From positions 1-30,898 of the IMG/VR virus record IMGVR_UViG_3300033064_002414: a stretch of DNA of 30,898 nt; one strand, given 5' to 3'. Every line of letters begins with the position of its first letter. Within the stretch, counting starts at the first letter, position 1. Under the pieces are notes generated by a model. That model had not been told where the DNA came from. It did no database searches and saw only the letters and a program-made list of their open reading frames with translations. The position numbers and the translations under genes were made by a program. The DNA comes from a virus. This document shows, in pieces, positions 12,383 through 21,051 of this stretch.

Positions 12383-15300
12383 CTATTTCAGCGCCTGGGC
12401 ATACAGGGCATGGAGAGGCAGCGCGTTAATGAGCGTTTTACCGCCCTCGTCGCGCAGACCATCCACAATCTGTTCGATCGCCGGGCCGCCCAAGCTGCTC
12501 GGATCGTGCATCGCATCCACACCAATCACGCCGACGCCGGCCAGTCCCGCGCGCTGGTAGCCGTGCATCAGCCAGTCACCGGCGTTCATGCTGGCCATGT
12601 AAGGCGGCAGGCTGCCACCACCCTGCACAAGACCCTTCATCAAGTCAGCGGTGATCATGGTCGGGATGAACATCGCCAGTGCGCCGACCGGTGCCATGTT
12701 GCCGTGCTTGAACTCGCTGACCGCGCGCTTCAAGATGGTCTGGTGGAACGAGTAGCTGAACTGCTTGAGGTGGCCGAACATCGTGAAGTTCGGGTCGCTC
12801 ATCCACGCTGGCCGTTGGCCGGCGCTCGGTGTCAGGACTGCACCCTCAACCCAGCGCCCGAGCCCCCGGTGGATCAGCTCCATCTGCGCGGTGGCCTGCT
12901 CCAAGGTGATGCCCTTGAGCTTGGCCAGCTGGTGGCGGTTGGTCACGAGCTTGCCCTCGCCGTCCAGCGTGATCATGCTGGGGTCCAGCCCGATCTCTTT
13001 GAGCCAGCGCGCGCTGTGCGTCTTGTCCGGCAGACCAGCGTGCTTCTCGACAAAACGCACTGCCCACTTGGTGGCCTGAACGCGCATGCCGCGGTTCCAG
13101 GCTTCCATGCCGTTGAACTTGAACATCTTGTCGTTGAGCTTCTTGGCACCGGGTGTCATGTAGACGCTGGCGTACTGGTCACTGGCGTGGTGGCTGAACA
13201 TGGCAATCTCGGTCGCCCCGATGTGCTCGGCCAGCTGCTGCCACTCATCGGCTGCACGTTGTGGCGGCATGTCGCGGAAGGCGTCACCCCAGGTGCGGAA
13301 CACCTCGCGCATGCCGTAGACGAAACTCTCGTACGCGGCCTGCAGCGGCGCACCGCGGGCCATGATGCCCAGCGGGTCGACGAACGAGCTGAACAGGCTC
13401 ATCGGCAGCAGGCGGATGTTTTGGTAGACCGCCATCCAGCTGTTGAACGAGCGCATGTTGGGCGACATGTCCTTGCCCAGCGTGCCCTCCATCGCGCCGG
13501 TGCTCTGGCTGATGTCGCGCATCTGGCGGGCAGACCACTCGATGCGCTGCTTCTCGCCCTTGATCTCGCCGCTCCTGAGCTTTTCGCGGGAGGCGGTGTC
13601 GATCTCTTTATCGACGCGCTTGAGCATCGAGTCGAGCAGCGTGCCGTTCTCGCCGAAGCGGCGGTGGTACTCGCTGGCCCGTGCGCCTTGGTGGAAGTAG
13701 CGCGTCAGGGTGTTGACCAGGTTCTTGTCGAGGAAGGCCTCTTTGTCGACGCCTTCGAGCCACGGCAGGGTGCGGCCCTCCTGAGACGCGAAGAACGGGG
13801 CCAGCACACCGTCGGAGCGGCCGGCGGGCAGGTGAGCATCGACGCCCTCCTTGTCGACCAGGCTCTGCCAGATGCGCTCGGCAGCAGCAGCCGGGTCCTT
13901 CTGGTTCTTGCCCGCGAACTTGGTGTCAAGGTGCTGGGGGTACTTTGTTACCAGCATGGCGATGAACTCAGGCTTCTTGGCCAGCAGCGCACCGGCGCTC
14001 CACACCGTCGGGTAGTAGTTGTCGATCTTGCCGATGTTCAGGCCGGAATCGGTCATGTGTTCGTGGAAGCGCTCGAGCAGCACGCGGATGGTCTTGACCG
14101 CTTCGCGGTGCTCGGTCAGCGGGATGGCTGCGAGCGTCGTGCCCTGCTGCAGGTACTTCTGCACCGACAGCTGGTCGCCCTCGGCCATGTCCTTGAAGGT
14201 GGACTGCGCCACGTTGTTGTACTTCATCGAGACCCGGCGCTGGGCGTTGAGCAGGCCCTCGCCCTCGGTGCCGTGGGCCTCGTCGCCCGGGTTGGTGTAG
14301 AACATCGTGCTGAGCTTGCGCGCCGCCGGGCTGGCGCTCCTGCCTAGAATCTCACCGGCCGGGAAGGTCAGCGCTGCCACGCCCTGAATCAGGCCGTCGA
14401 GCTTGCGGCGGACTTTCATCGCGTTGCCGCCAGCATCCATCGCCTTGGCAATGACCTGGCCCGCAGCTGATGGCGTGCTCATCTTGCCATTGTCAAAAGC
14501 CTGGAAGATTGCCAGCGCGCGCTCGGAGTCGCGCACCTTGCCCAGCACGGCACGGAAGAACTTGCCGATCTTCTGCAGCCACGTATTGGCCGTGGCGTCC
14601 ACCGTCAGCAGACCGGCTTTCCAGAACTGGTAGGTGTAGGCAAGCCGCTCTTCGCCGCTGGTGAGCTGGGCCTGCGCGGCAGGGTAGCCGGCGAGCAGGT
14701 CGTGGAGCTTTTTCAGGTGCTTCGGGTCGTTGATGAGGTTCTCGAACACGACCTGCAGCTTGGGGTTGCTGCGCACGTACTGGGCAAAGAACTTGTGCAG
14801 CGCCTCGTGGTACAGGGTGTTCATCGTGCCGGCAGCAGCTGTGGTGCTGAGGATGATGGTGTTGGTGGCCTCGATGAACTCGCCCGAGTGGCCGGTGATG
14901 TCCTTGAACAGCACGGTAACGCCGCCCTTGCCGAACAGTTTGTCGGCGTAGGCCACGGCCTCGTCCATCTCGGCCTGAGTAGCGACGCGGGCGTTGCCGG
15001 GGCTTTGCTGGTTGAAGTGAACGTAGTTGGTGCTGATCTTGGCGTCGTCGTAGATCACGTAGTTCGGCTCGGCGTCGTTCCTGCCGCCCTCGGCCGCGTA
15101 CTTGTGACCGAGGATGCCGAGGGACTGGAGGTAGTCGGAGACTTTGGCCTGGGAGCCCAAGTCGAAGGTCAGCCTGTTGTAGAACAGTCCTGCGTCCTGC
15201 CGAATTTTGCCCATGCCGTTGACAAACAAGTCCGCAGCATCTCGTATTTTTGCGTCAGGGGAAGACAGTAGTTTGCTCGTGGCCTTCTGCACCAGATCAC

Positions 15301-18300
15301 TCTGCTGCTCAAACGGCGCGTTCCAGTCCAGCAGCTGCTCGGCCGGGATGTCCACGGAGACTTCGTAGGTGGGGGACAGGCTTTTTTCTTTGTGCGAAAA
15401 CCGCGTCAGGTCAAGGCCTTTGACCTCGTCGATGGTGGACTCCACGTTGAGATACCCCTCGATCACAGACCGGTCGCCCGGGTCAGTAAACACCTTAAAC
15501 AGCGCTTCTTTATCGACCCGGCTTCGCGTGTCGAAGTAGTTGCCGTTTTTGTCATAAGCGCGGTTGTCCATTCCGGCAGCCACCATCAGGGCTTCTGCGT
15601 TAGCGCGTATCGCATCAGCTTCGCCGGGAGCAAAGTCCTCATCCTCCAGATAATCAAAAGCCTGCGTCATGCTCTCCGACTTGTCGTACACCATGTTCTC
15701 GAAGGCGCTGTCCGCATCCGTGATAGCGTCCTTCAGCACTGCCTGCCGGAGCGTTTCCCCCAGGAGCGACCTGTCTCGGTACATCTGTGTCAAAACACTT
15801 CGTTCAGCCAGGCTCAGCTTCTTGTATTTGGCGCTCTTGTTCCAAGGGGTAGCGACGTCTTCGCCATCTATCTCGACGGTGTTTTCGCCGCCGCCGACCT
15901 GCGCAGTGAAATCGCGCTTGTACGATTTATGCACGCCCTCGGCTGTACTCAGGTACGTCCCCGCACCGAACGCAGCGTTGCCCTCGCCCTTGCCCTGGTG
16001 TTTACGCCAGTCGAACTTCCCCTCGTGCTTGATCGGCGAGTCGTGGGTGGCAGCAAAGCCGCTGCGGCCCAGGCTGGCGTGAATCTGGTTGGCCATCGCG
16101 TTGAGCTTGCGGCCACCGGAATCGGCGAGGGAGACTTTGCCCGGCGTCCACACCCCCGGCTTCGACTCGGCGTAGCCGTTGACGGTAAGAAACTCAGCCA
16201 CCTGACGCTCGCCGACGTTGTGGTCGCGGCCATTGCGAGCCAGCGGCACGTCGGTGATGAGGGTAGCACCTGCATCGGTCGCCCGCTTGATCTCGGCAAA
16301 GTCTGGGTCGATTCGCCCACCACGCTTGCCTTCAGCACTGATGAACACAGAGTCGTCGGCAGCGTAAACACCGGTGTTGGCCCGGCTGCCCCACTTCTTG
16401 GCGTACAGGGCCGTGCTCGATGCTGCCGATCCCCGCCCGATGAACTTGTTGGCTCGGTCGCTCTTGGCCTGGTCTTTGGGTGCAAACTGAGTGGTGCCGC
16501 CGAGGTCAACTCCCCCAAGTGGCTTTCCCAAACCTGCGGCTACCTCCTTGGCGACCGGCTCCGCTTTGGCAGCGATCGGTGCCGAGGCCGGTTTCGTGGC
16601 GACGCCCACCCGTGTCTGGGTCTTGACCGGGTTGGAGTTCTTCGGCGAGACGTAGGCGTTGAGCTTGTCGATGTCGACCGGGCCGCGCTCGATCAGCAGC
16701 GCCTGCATCTTTTTCAGGTCGTTGGGCACGCCGAGCTGCGCGGTCAGCTTGTCAAGGTGAGAGCTGGAAATCTCGTTCTCACCGTTAGCCGCGCGGATCA
16801 GTACTGTCAGCGCCGCGCGCTTCATGCCGTCCACCATGTTCGGCGCTGCGCCCTGCTTGATGAACCGGGCCACGTTGCCCGGCGCAATGAGGTTGATGAT
16901 TGGCGCGATCTGGTAGGCGTCGTCCACCAGCCCTGACGGGTTGTACCTGCCCTCGTTCATCGCCATGCGCAGGTGACTCATGATGAGGTCGCGGCCCATG
17001 CGCGGGTCGTCCATCATCAGCTTGGTGATTTTCTCGGCGGTGCGCTTGGCCGCGCTCATGGCGGCCATCTTGGTCTTGGGCGGTGTGAAGCCCTGCCCCA
17101 TCTGCTCTGTCAGGTACTGCTGGTCGTCGAAGTCGCCGGCCATCTCGCCGTCTTTGCGCGGCGGAAAGAAGTCGAGTTCGGTGGCGTCATCGTCGCCGGT
17201 CTTGGCACGCGCCGAGGTTTGCCCCGACCGGTCGGCGGTCAGACGGTTGCCTGCCGAATCTGTTGACCGGGTGTTCTCGAGCTGCCTGCCGTCCTTTGAG
17301 ACATACGGTGCCTTGGCAATCCGGCTTATCTCTGCATCGAATTCGTCCGACACTACCCCGTCGGCGTCGGCGGGTAGGCGTGCGCTTTGGGTCTCCTTGG
17401 AACGTAGCTCCAAGCCTTGGCCGCCGGGCTGGCGCTCTTCTAGCGGGTCGGCCACGAACGGGTCTTCACCACGCTCCTGGTCCGCGCCCACCTTTTCTTG
17501 GTCGGCGCCCTGGAACTTCTGCAGGTCGCCCTGCCCGAACTTGGCCTGCTTCTTGGCGCGGCGCTCGGCCGTCAGCCGCTCGCCCTCGGCCTGCAAGCCC
17601 TTGGCCAGACGCAGCGACGGCGGGACGCCATCGGCAAAGCTCTCGGCCTCGCCGCCTTCGTTCAGCTTGTAGGGCCACAGTGCGCGCTTTTGCTCGTCGC
17701 TCATACCCTTGGTCGGGGCGGCGACCAGCCCGCTGTCCATGATGGCAGCCACCGCTGAAGCCACCGCCTTGCGGTAGGAGGTGTTCTTCTGCGCGTCGGA
17801 AAAGCTCTCTTCCTTGCCCGGCTTCTCCATCTTGCCTTGCTGCTGCTTGGCCCACATGACCAGCTTGCCGGCCGGGATCGCTACGTCTGGGCCGGGCTTG
17901 CCATCTTTGTCGGGCTTGCCGGCGAACACGATGACGTTGGCCGCTGAGGTCAGCTCGTCTTCCATACGCTCGTCGACCACGCCATTGACCAGCGCGTTCT
18001 TGCGCGCCCAGTCCAGCGCATCTCTGCCAGCCAGGCTCATTGTGCGCAGCTCGGTAAAGGTGATCTTTTCGGGCACCGATTCACTGAGCTTTTCGCCAAC
18101 CACCACGTAGCGGTTCTTGAAGAACTTCTCGGCAGTCTCGCGCACTTCCTTACGCTCAGCCGGCGTGGTGCGGTACGACTGGCCCTGACGGGTCTTGCCC
18201 TTGTTGTCCTGCATCTCAATCAGGTCGACGATCATCTTGCCGGCCAGCCCCGAGATGCGGGCAGCTGCGCGCTTTTCTTCAGGACTGAGTGCCGAGTCGT

Positions 18301-21043
18301 GGTAGCCGGCGTGGGCGTAGTCACGGAAAATCTGCAGCATCTTGCCCTCTTGCGCGCCCGTGGCCTTCAGCACGTCGTACGCTGAGCGCGCCTCGATCTG
18401 GTAGTTGTCGTGGTCAGGGTACTCGGAGTCTTCGGCGAGCTGCGCCTTGACGTCGGCGATCTTCTTGGCGATTGCATCGCCCTTTCCACCGAACAGCTGC
18501 TGACCCAGCTTGAACAGCCTCGGGCGACTGGCTACGCCGTTGGCATCAGGCTCGCCGGTTTCGCCGAACGGCTCGCTCTTTTCGAGACCCTCTTGGCGTA
18601 TCTTGGCCTCGCCGTGAAAGGCATACAGCTTTTCGCCGGTGCCCTTGGCGAGGTTTTTCTCGGCGGCGTTCTTCTCGAAGCGGGTGATGCCCTCGTTCTG
18701 GTCATCATCGGCGTTCGGATCTTCGCTCTCCTCGGTGACACTCTGACTACGATCATCGACTACAGAGCCGACCTGTTCGCGCTCGTCCTGGCCGTTGAGC
18801 ATGGTCATCACTGCGTCGACGCCGTCCTTGCCGAAGTACTGGTCCAGCACCTTGCGCATGGCAGTCGACCGCTCGGTGCCGATGCCGTCGGCGTAGTCTT
18901 CCAGCTGTTTGAGTACCAGGGCGGCCTGCCTCGGCTCGTGCAGGTTGATGCCCTGATCGAGCAGCTTCTTGCGCTCGGCCACACCGAGCATCCCGACCAC
19001 CTGGTCGGCCAGCGCGGCGCGGTTGTCAGCGATGTACTTGCGCCCGCCCGGAGCTACCTGTTTCTCCAGCTCAGCGACCATGTGGTTGACAGCTTCGCCG
19101 GCGTTGGGGCCGAGGATCGAGCCGAGCTGCTGCAGCACCGCAGGGGCCTTGCTGCCGTAGATGTCGTGGAAGTCCGCCACCACACGGTTCATGCGAACCA
19201 CCCGTGCGGTGATGCCGGCATTGCCCATCACCTCAGCGCCGCCGGTGTCGGTGGAGTCGATCATCTCGGCGAGGTTGAACGCCAGCTGGCGGGCCAGCTT
19301 GCCTGCGCCCGGGCTGCGCAGCTTGCCGCGCTGGGCCATGTCGGCGGCGTAGCTGCCGGCCAGATCGGCACGCTGGTTGAACTCGACGGCCTTGTTGTAC
19401 GACGCGCCTTTGTCCAGCGCTTGGTCGGCAGCTTTCTGCCCGTCGACTCCGTAGTGGTTGTCGCGCCAGGCCATGAACGACTCTTCAGCTGGCTCGTTGC
19501 TCTGCATGTTCTTCTTGCTCATGCCGTCTTTGACGCCGCTGATCACAGCCTTGCCGAAGCCCAGCGCACCCTTGCCCGCAGTCACCGCGCCCTTGCCGAC
19601 GACGGTGCCGGCCGCGCCTAAGACTTTGCCAGCGACTTCGCCGATGCCGTTGATCTTCTCGCTGCGTTCGTTGCCGCGGCCGTAGGGCATGCGCTCCATG
19701 ATGAAGTTGGCCGCCTCCTCAAACACCGGCAGCTGGTCGCCGTCGTTCTCCTGCACCGCGACAATCTTGTCGAACATGGCGTTGGCTTCGGGGTCGTCCA
19801 TGGCCTGCAGCTTGTCGATGATGAGCTTGTCGCGCTTGATGTCGTTCTGCACCATCCACTCGCCGGCCTTGATGTCGTCCAGACCTCCGGGCATGTTGGC
19901 CATCAAGATGTCTTGTTCTTCGTTCGGGGCTCGGGGCGCAGGCTTCATCAGGTCCTGCGCGCCCTCGGTCAGCTTGTCCATCAGGCTCTTGGAGTAGTCC
20001 GCGGCGCCCTGCGCCTTGAGGTCAACCACCTGGCCGCGCACGGTATCCTTGGCGCTGTCGATGTAGGGCTGGGCCGCTTTCGTGGCGCTGTCGATGTAGG
20101 GCTGGGCCGTCCTCTGGGCCAAGTCGATGACCTCGCCGGCTTTTTTACCCAGCGTCTCGGCGGTGTCGCCCACGCGGCGGTAACCGGCGTCGGCGTAAGC
20201 ACCGGCAGCGGTGAATGGGACGGCACCGGCGAAACCACCGGCGAAGCTGTTGATGTTCTCGGAGAAGTCGCCGCTGGTGTTGCGGTTCGGGTTGAGCAGG
20301 CCCTGCGTGAACTGCGAGCCCATCGACTGGCCGGTCTCGGTCAAGCCCTCGCCTGCCAAGCCCAAGATGGTCTTCGTTCCCGGACCCATGGCGCTGAGAC
20401 CCTTGCGCAGGCCAGCACCCGTCAGCTGGCGGCCGACCATGCCCGGCAGTACGGTGTCCAGCGCACCAGCACCTGCGCCGTAGAGGTTGGCCGTGTTGCG
20501 CAGCTCGGTGGGCGACGTGCGCGCCATCAGTTCGGTGTCGCGGTAGGCCTCGTTGGCGAACTCGCCCGTCATCTGGCGCTGGTTCATCAGGAAAGGCACG
20601 GCCAGTGACGCGGCCTGACCGACGGCGCCGATACCCTTGGCGATAGGGAAAGGGAGTGCGCCGACCGCGCGGCTGACACCACCGATGGCCGCGCTGGCTG
20701 CCAGTGGGTCGGTCATGGACGCCACGCCCTGCCCGATCTGGCCACCGGCCCAGCGCAGGCCGGAGCCGACACCGGTGATGTCCTCGACCTTGCCGACGGC
20801 GGGCGCATACATCTGCTGGCGCTGCCCGAGAGCGTCAACCTGTCCGCGCAGGCTGTCCGCCCGGGCGATGTCGCCAGCGGCGCGCACATTGAGCTCTTCG
20901 GCTGCCAGCGCGTTCATGTCGTTGCCGATACGGCCGGATGCAAAGCCGCGGCCGACGTCGGTCATTCCCGAGGCGTCGAGTGCCTCCAGGTCTTGCGGGG
21001 TGACTGAGGATTGGCGAAACAGGGGGTCGCGGAGGGTGGCCAT
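12383..21043 (-). CDS. Giant polyvalent virion/ejection protein, 2886 aa
   Basis: One 8.66-kb gene, nearly a third of the window. The order resembles the large polyvalent proteins of short-tailed phages, which are ejected with the DNA. The N-terminal 300 residues are helical with hydrophobic Ala/Gly-rich stretches (PFPIAKGIGAVGQAASLAVPF). A charged, likely coiled middle runs to about 1450. A conserved unknown domain starts near Phe1534 (FIGRGSAASSTALYAKKWG). An ADP-ribosyltransferase-like segment begins at His1667 (HDSPIKHEGKFDWRKH, then GKGEGNAAFGAGTYLS). A zinc-metalloprotease motif HEALH is at 2079-2083 (14795-14809). The C-terminal 700 residues are helical with hydrophobic segments (LLPMSLFSSFVDPLGIMA, ALAMFIPTMITADLMKGL), fitting membrane passage. 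AAGGA precedes the ATG. The enzyme roles are inferred from short motifs. Confidence 0.85.
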   Translation of the reverse strand: MATLRDPLFRQSSVTPQDLEALDASGMTDVGRGFASGRIGNDMNALAAEELNVRAAGDIARADSLRGQVDALGQRQQMYAPAVGKVEDITGVGSGLRWAGGQIGQGVASMTDPLAASAAIGGVSRAVGALPFPIAKGIGAVGQAASLAVPFLMNQRQMTGEFANEAYRDTELMARTSPTELRNTANLYGAGAGALDTVLPGMVGRQLTGAGLRKGLSAMGPGTKTILGLAGEGLTETGQSMGSQFTQGLLNPNRNTSGDFSENINSFAGGFAGAVPFTAAGAYADAGYRRVGDTAETLGKKAGEVIDLAQRTAQPYIDSATKAAQPYIDSAKDTVRGQVVDLKAQGAADYSKSLMDKLTEGAQDLMKPAPRAPNEEQDILMANMPGGLDDIKAGEWMVQNDIKRDKLIIDKLQAMDDPEANAMFDKIVAVQENDGDQLPVFEEAANFIMERMPYGRGNERSEKINGIGEVAGKVLGAAGTVVGKGAVTAGKGALGFGKAVISGVKDGMSKKNMQSNEPAEESFMAWRDNHYGVDGQKAADQALDKGASYNKAVEFNQRADLAGSYAADMAQRGKLRSPGAGKLARQLAFNLAEMIDSTDTGGAEVMGNAGITARVVRMNRVVADFHDIYGSKAPAVLQQLGSILGPNAGEAVNHMVAELEKQVAPGGRKYIADNRAALADQVVGMLGVAERKKLLDQGINLHEPRQAALVLKQLEDYADGIGTERSTAMRKVLDQYFGKDGVDAVMTMLNGQDEREQVGSVVDDRSQSVTEESEDPNADDDQNEGITRFEKNAAEKNLAKGTGEKLYAFHGEAKIRQEGLEKSEPFGETGEPDANGVASRPRLFKLGQQLFGGKGDAIAKKIADVKAQLAEDSEYPDHDNYQIEARSAYDVLKATGAQEGKMLQIFRDYAHAGYHDSALSPEEKRAAARISGLAGKMIVDLIEMQDNKGKTRQGQSYRTTPAERKEVRETAEKFFKNRYVVVGEKLSESVPEKITFTELRTMSLAGRDALDWARKNALVNGVVDERMEDELTSAANVIVFAGKPDKDGKPGPDVAIPAGKLVMWAKQQQGKMEKPGKEESFSDAQKNTSYRKAVASAVAAIMDSGLVAAPTKGMSDEQKRALWPYKLNEGGEAESFADGVPPSLRLAKGLQAEGERLTAERRAKKQAKFGQGDLQKFQGADQEKVGADQERGEDPFVADPLEERQPGGQGLELRSKETQSARLPADADGVVSDEFDAEISRIAKAPYVSKDGRQLENTRSTDSAGNRLTADRSGQTSARAKTGDDDATELDFFPPRKDGEMAGDFDDQQYLTEQMGQGFTPPKTKMAAMSAAKRTAEKITKLMMDDPRMGRDLIMSHLRMAMNEGRYNPSGLVDDAYQIAPIINLIAPGNVARFIKQGAAPNMVDGMKRAALTVLIRAANGENEISSSHLDKLTAQLGVPNDLKKMQALLIERGPVDIDKLNAYVSPKNSNPVKTQTRVGVATKPASAPIAAKAEPVAKEVAAGLGKPLGGVDLGGTTQFAPKDQAKSDRANKFIGRGSAASSTALYAKKWGSRANTGVYAADDSVFISAEGKRGGRIDPDFAEIKRATDAGATLITDVPLARNGRDHNVGERQVAEFLTVNGYAESKPGVWTPGKVSLADSGGRKLNAMANQIHASLGRSGFAATHDSPIKHEGKFDWRKHQGKGEGNAAFGAGTYLSTAEGVHKSYKRDFTAQVGGGENTVEIDGEDVATPWNKSAKYKKLSLAERSVLTQMYRDRSLLGETLRQAVLKDAITDADSAFENMVYDKSESMTQAFDYLEDEDFAPGEADAIRANAEALMVAAGMDNRAYDKNGNYFDTRSRVDKEALFKVFTDPGDRSVIEGYLNVESTIDEVKGLDLTRFSHKEKSLSPTYEVSVDIPAEQLLDWNAPFEQQSDLVQKATSKLLSSPDAKIRDAADLFVNGMGKIRQDAGLFYNRLTFDLGSQAKVSDYLQSLGILGHKYAAEGGRNDAEPNYVIYDDAKISTNYVHFNQQSPGNARVATQAEMDEAVAYADKLFGKGGVTVLFKDITGHSGEFIEATNTIILSTTAAAGTMNTLYHEALHKFFAQYVRSNPKLQVVFENLINDPKHLKKLHDLLAGYPAAQAQLTSGEERLAYTYQFWKAGLLTVDATANTWLQKIGKFFRAVLGKVRDSERALAIFQAFDNGKMSTPSAAGQVIAKAMDAGGNAMKVRRKLDGLIQGVAALTFPAGEILGRSASPAARKLSTMFYTNPGDEAHGTEGEGLLNAQRRVSMKYNNVAQSTFKDMAEGDQLSVQKYLQQGTTLAAIPLTEHREAVKTIRVLLERFHEHMTDSGLNIGKIDNYYPTVWSAGALLAKKPEFIAMLVTKYPQHLDTKFAGKNQKDPAAAAERIWQSLVDKEGVDAHLPAGRSDGVLAPFFASQEGRTLPWLEGVDKEAFLDKNLVNTLTRYFHQGARASEYHRRFGENGTLLDSMLKRVDKEIDTASREKLRSGEIKGEKQRIEWSARQMRDISQSTGAMEGTLGKDMSPNMRSFNSWMAVYQNIRLLPMSLFSSFVDPLGIMARGAPLQAAYESFVYGMREVFRTWGDAFRDMPPQRAADEWQQLAEHIGATEIAMFSHHASDQYASVYMTPGAKKLNDKMFKFNGMEAWNRGMRVQATKWAVRFVEKHAGLPDKTHSARWLKEIGLDPSMITLDGEGKLVTNRHQLAKLKGITLEQATAQMELIHRGLGRWVEGAVLTPSAGQRPAWMSDPNFTMFGHLKQFSYSFHQTILKRAVSEFKHGNMAPVGALAMFIPTMITADLMKGLVQGGGSLPPYMASMNAGDWLMHGYQRAGLAGVGVIGVDAMHDPSSLGGPAIEQIVDGLRDEGGKTLINALPLHALYAQALK
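20050..20109 (-). repeat. Two 27-bp direct repeats (33-bp period) in the giant gene
   Basis: Copies at 20050-20076 and 20083-20109 encode the repeated undecamer pattern AQPYIDSA near residues 312-330. In frame, so part of the protein; probably a recent local duplication in a helical linker. Confidence 0.8.
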
Positions 21044-21051
21044 GAATGTCC

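Noticed and set aside
12410-14347. A 645-codon open frame on the plus strand inside the giant virion gene
   Set aside because: Antisense shadow: His/Ala/Val/Leu-rich with no domain, and it begins within the convergence zone with no start signal. The same applies to the long plus-strand frames at 15392-16936, 18410-19621 and 22126-23169.
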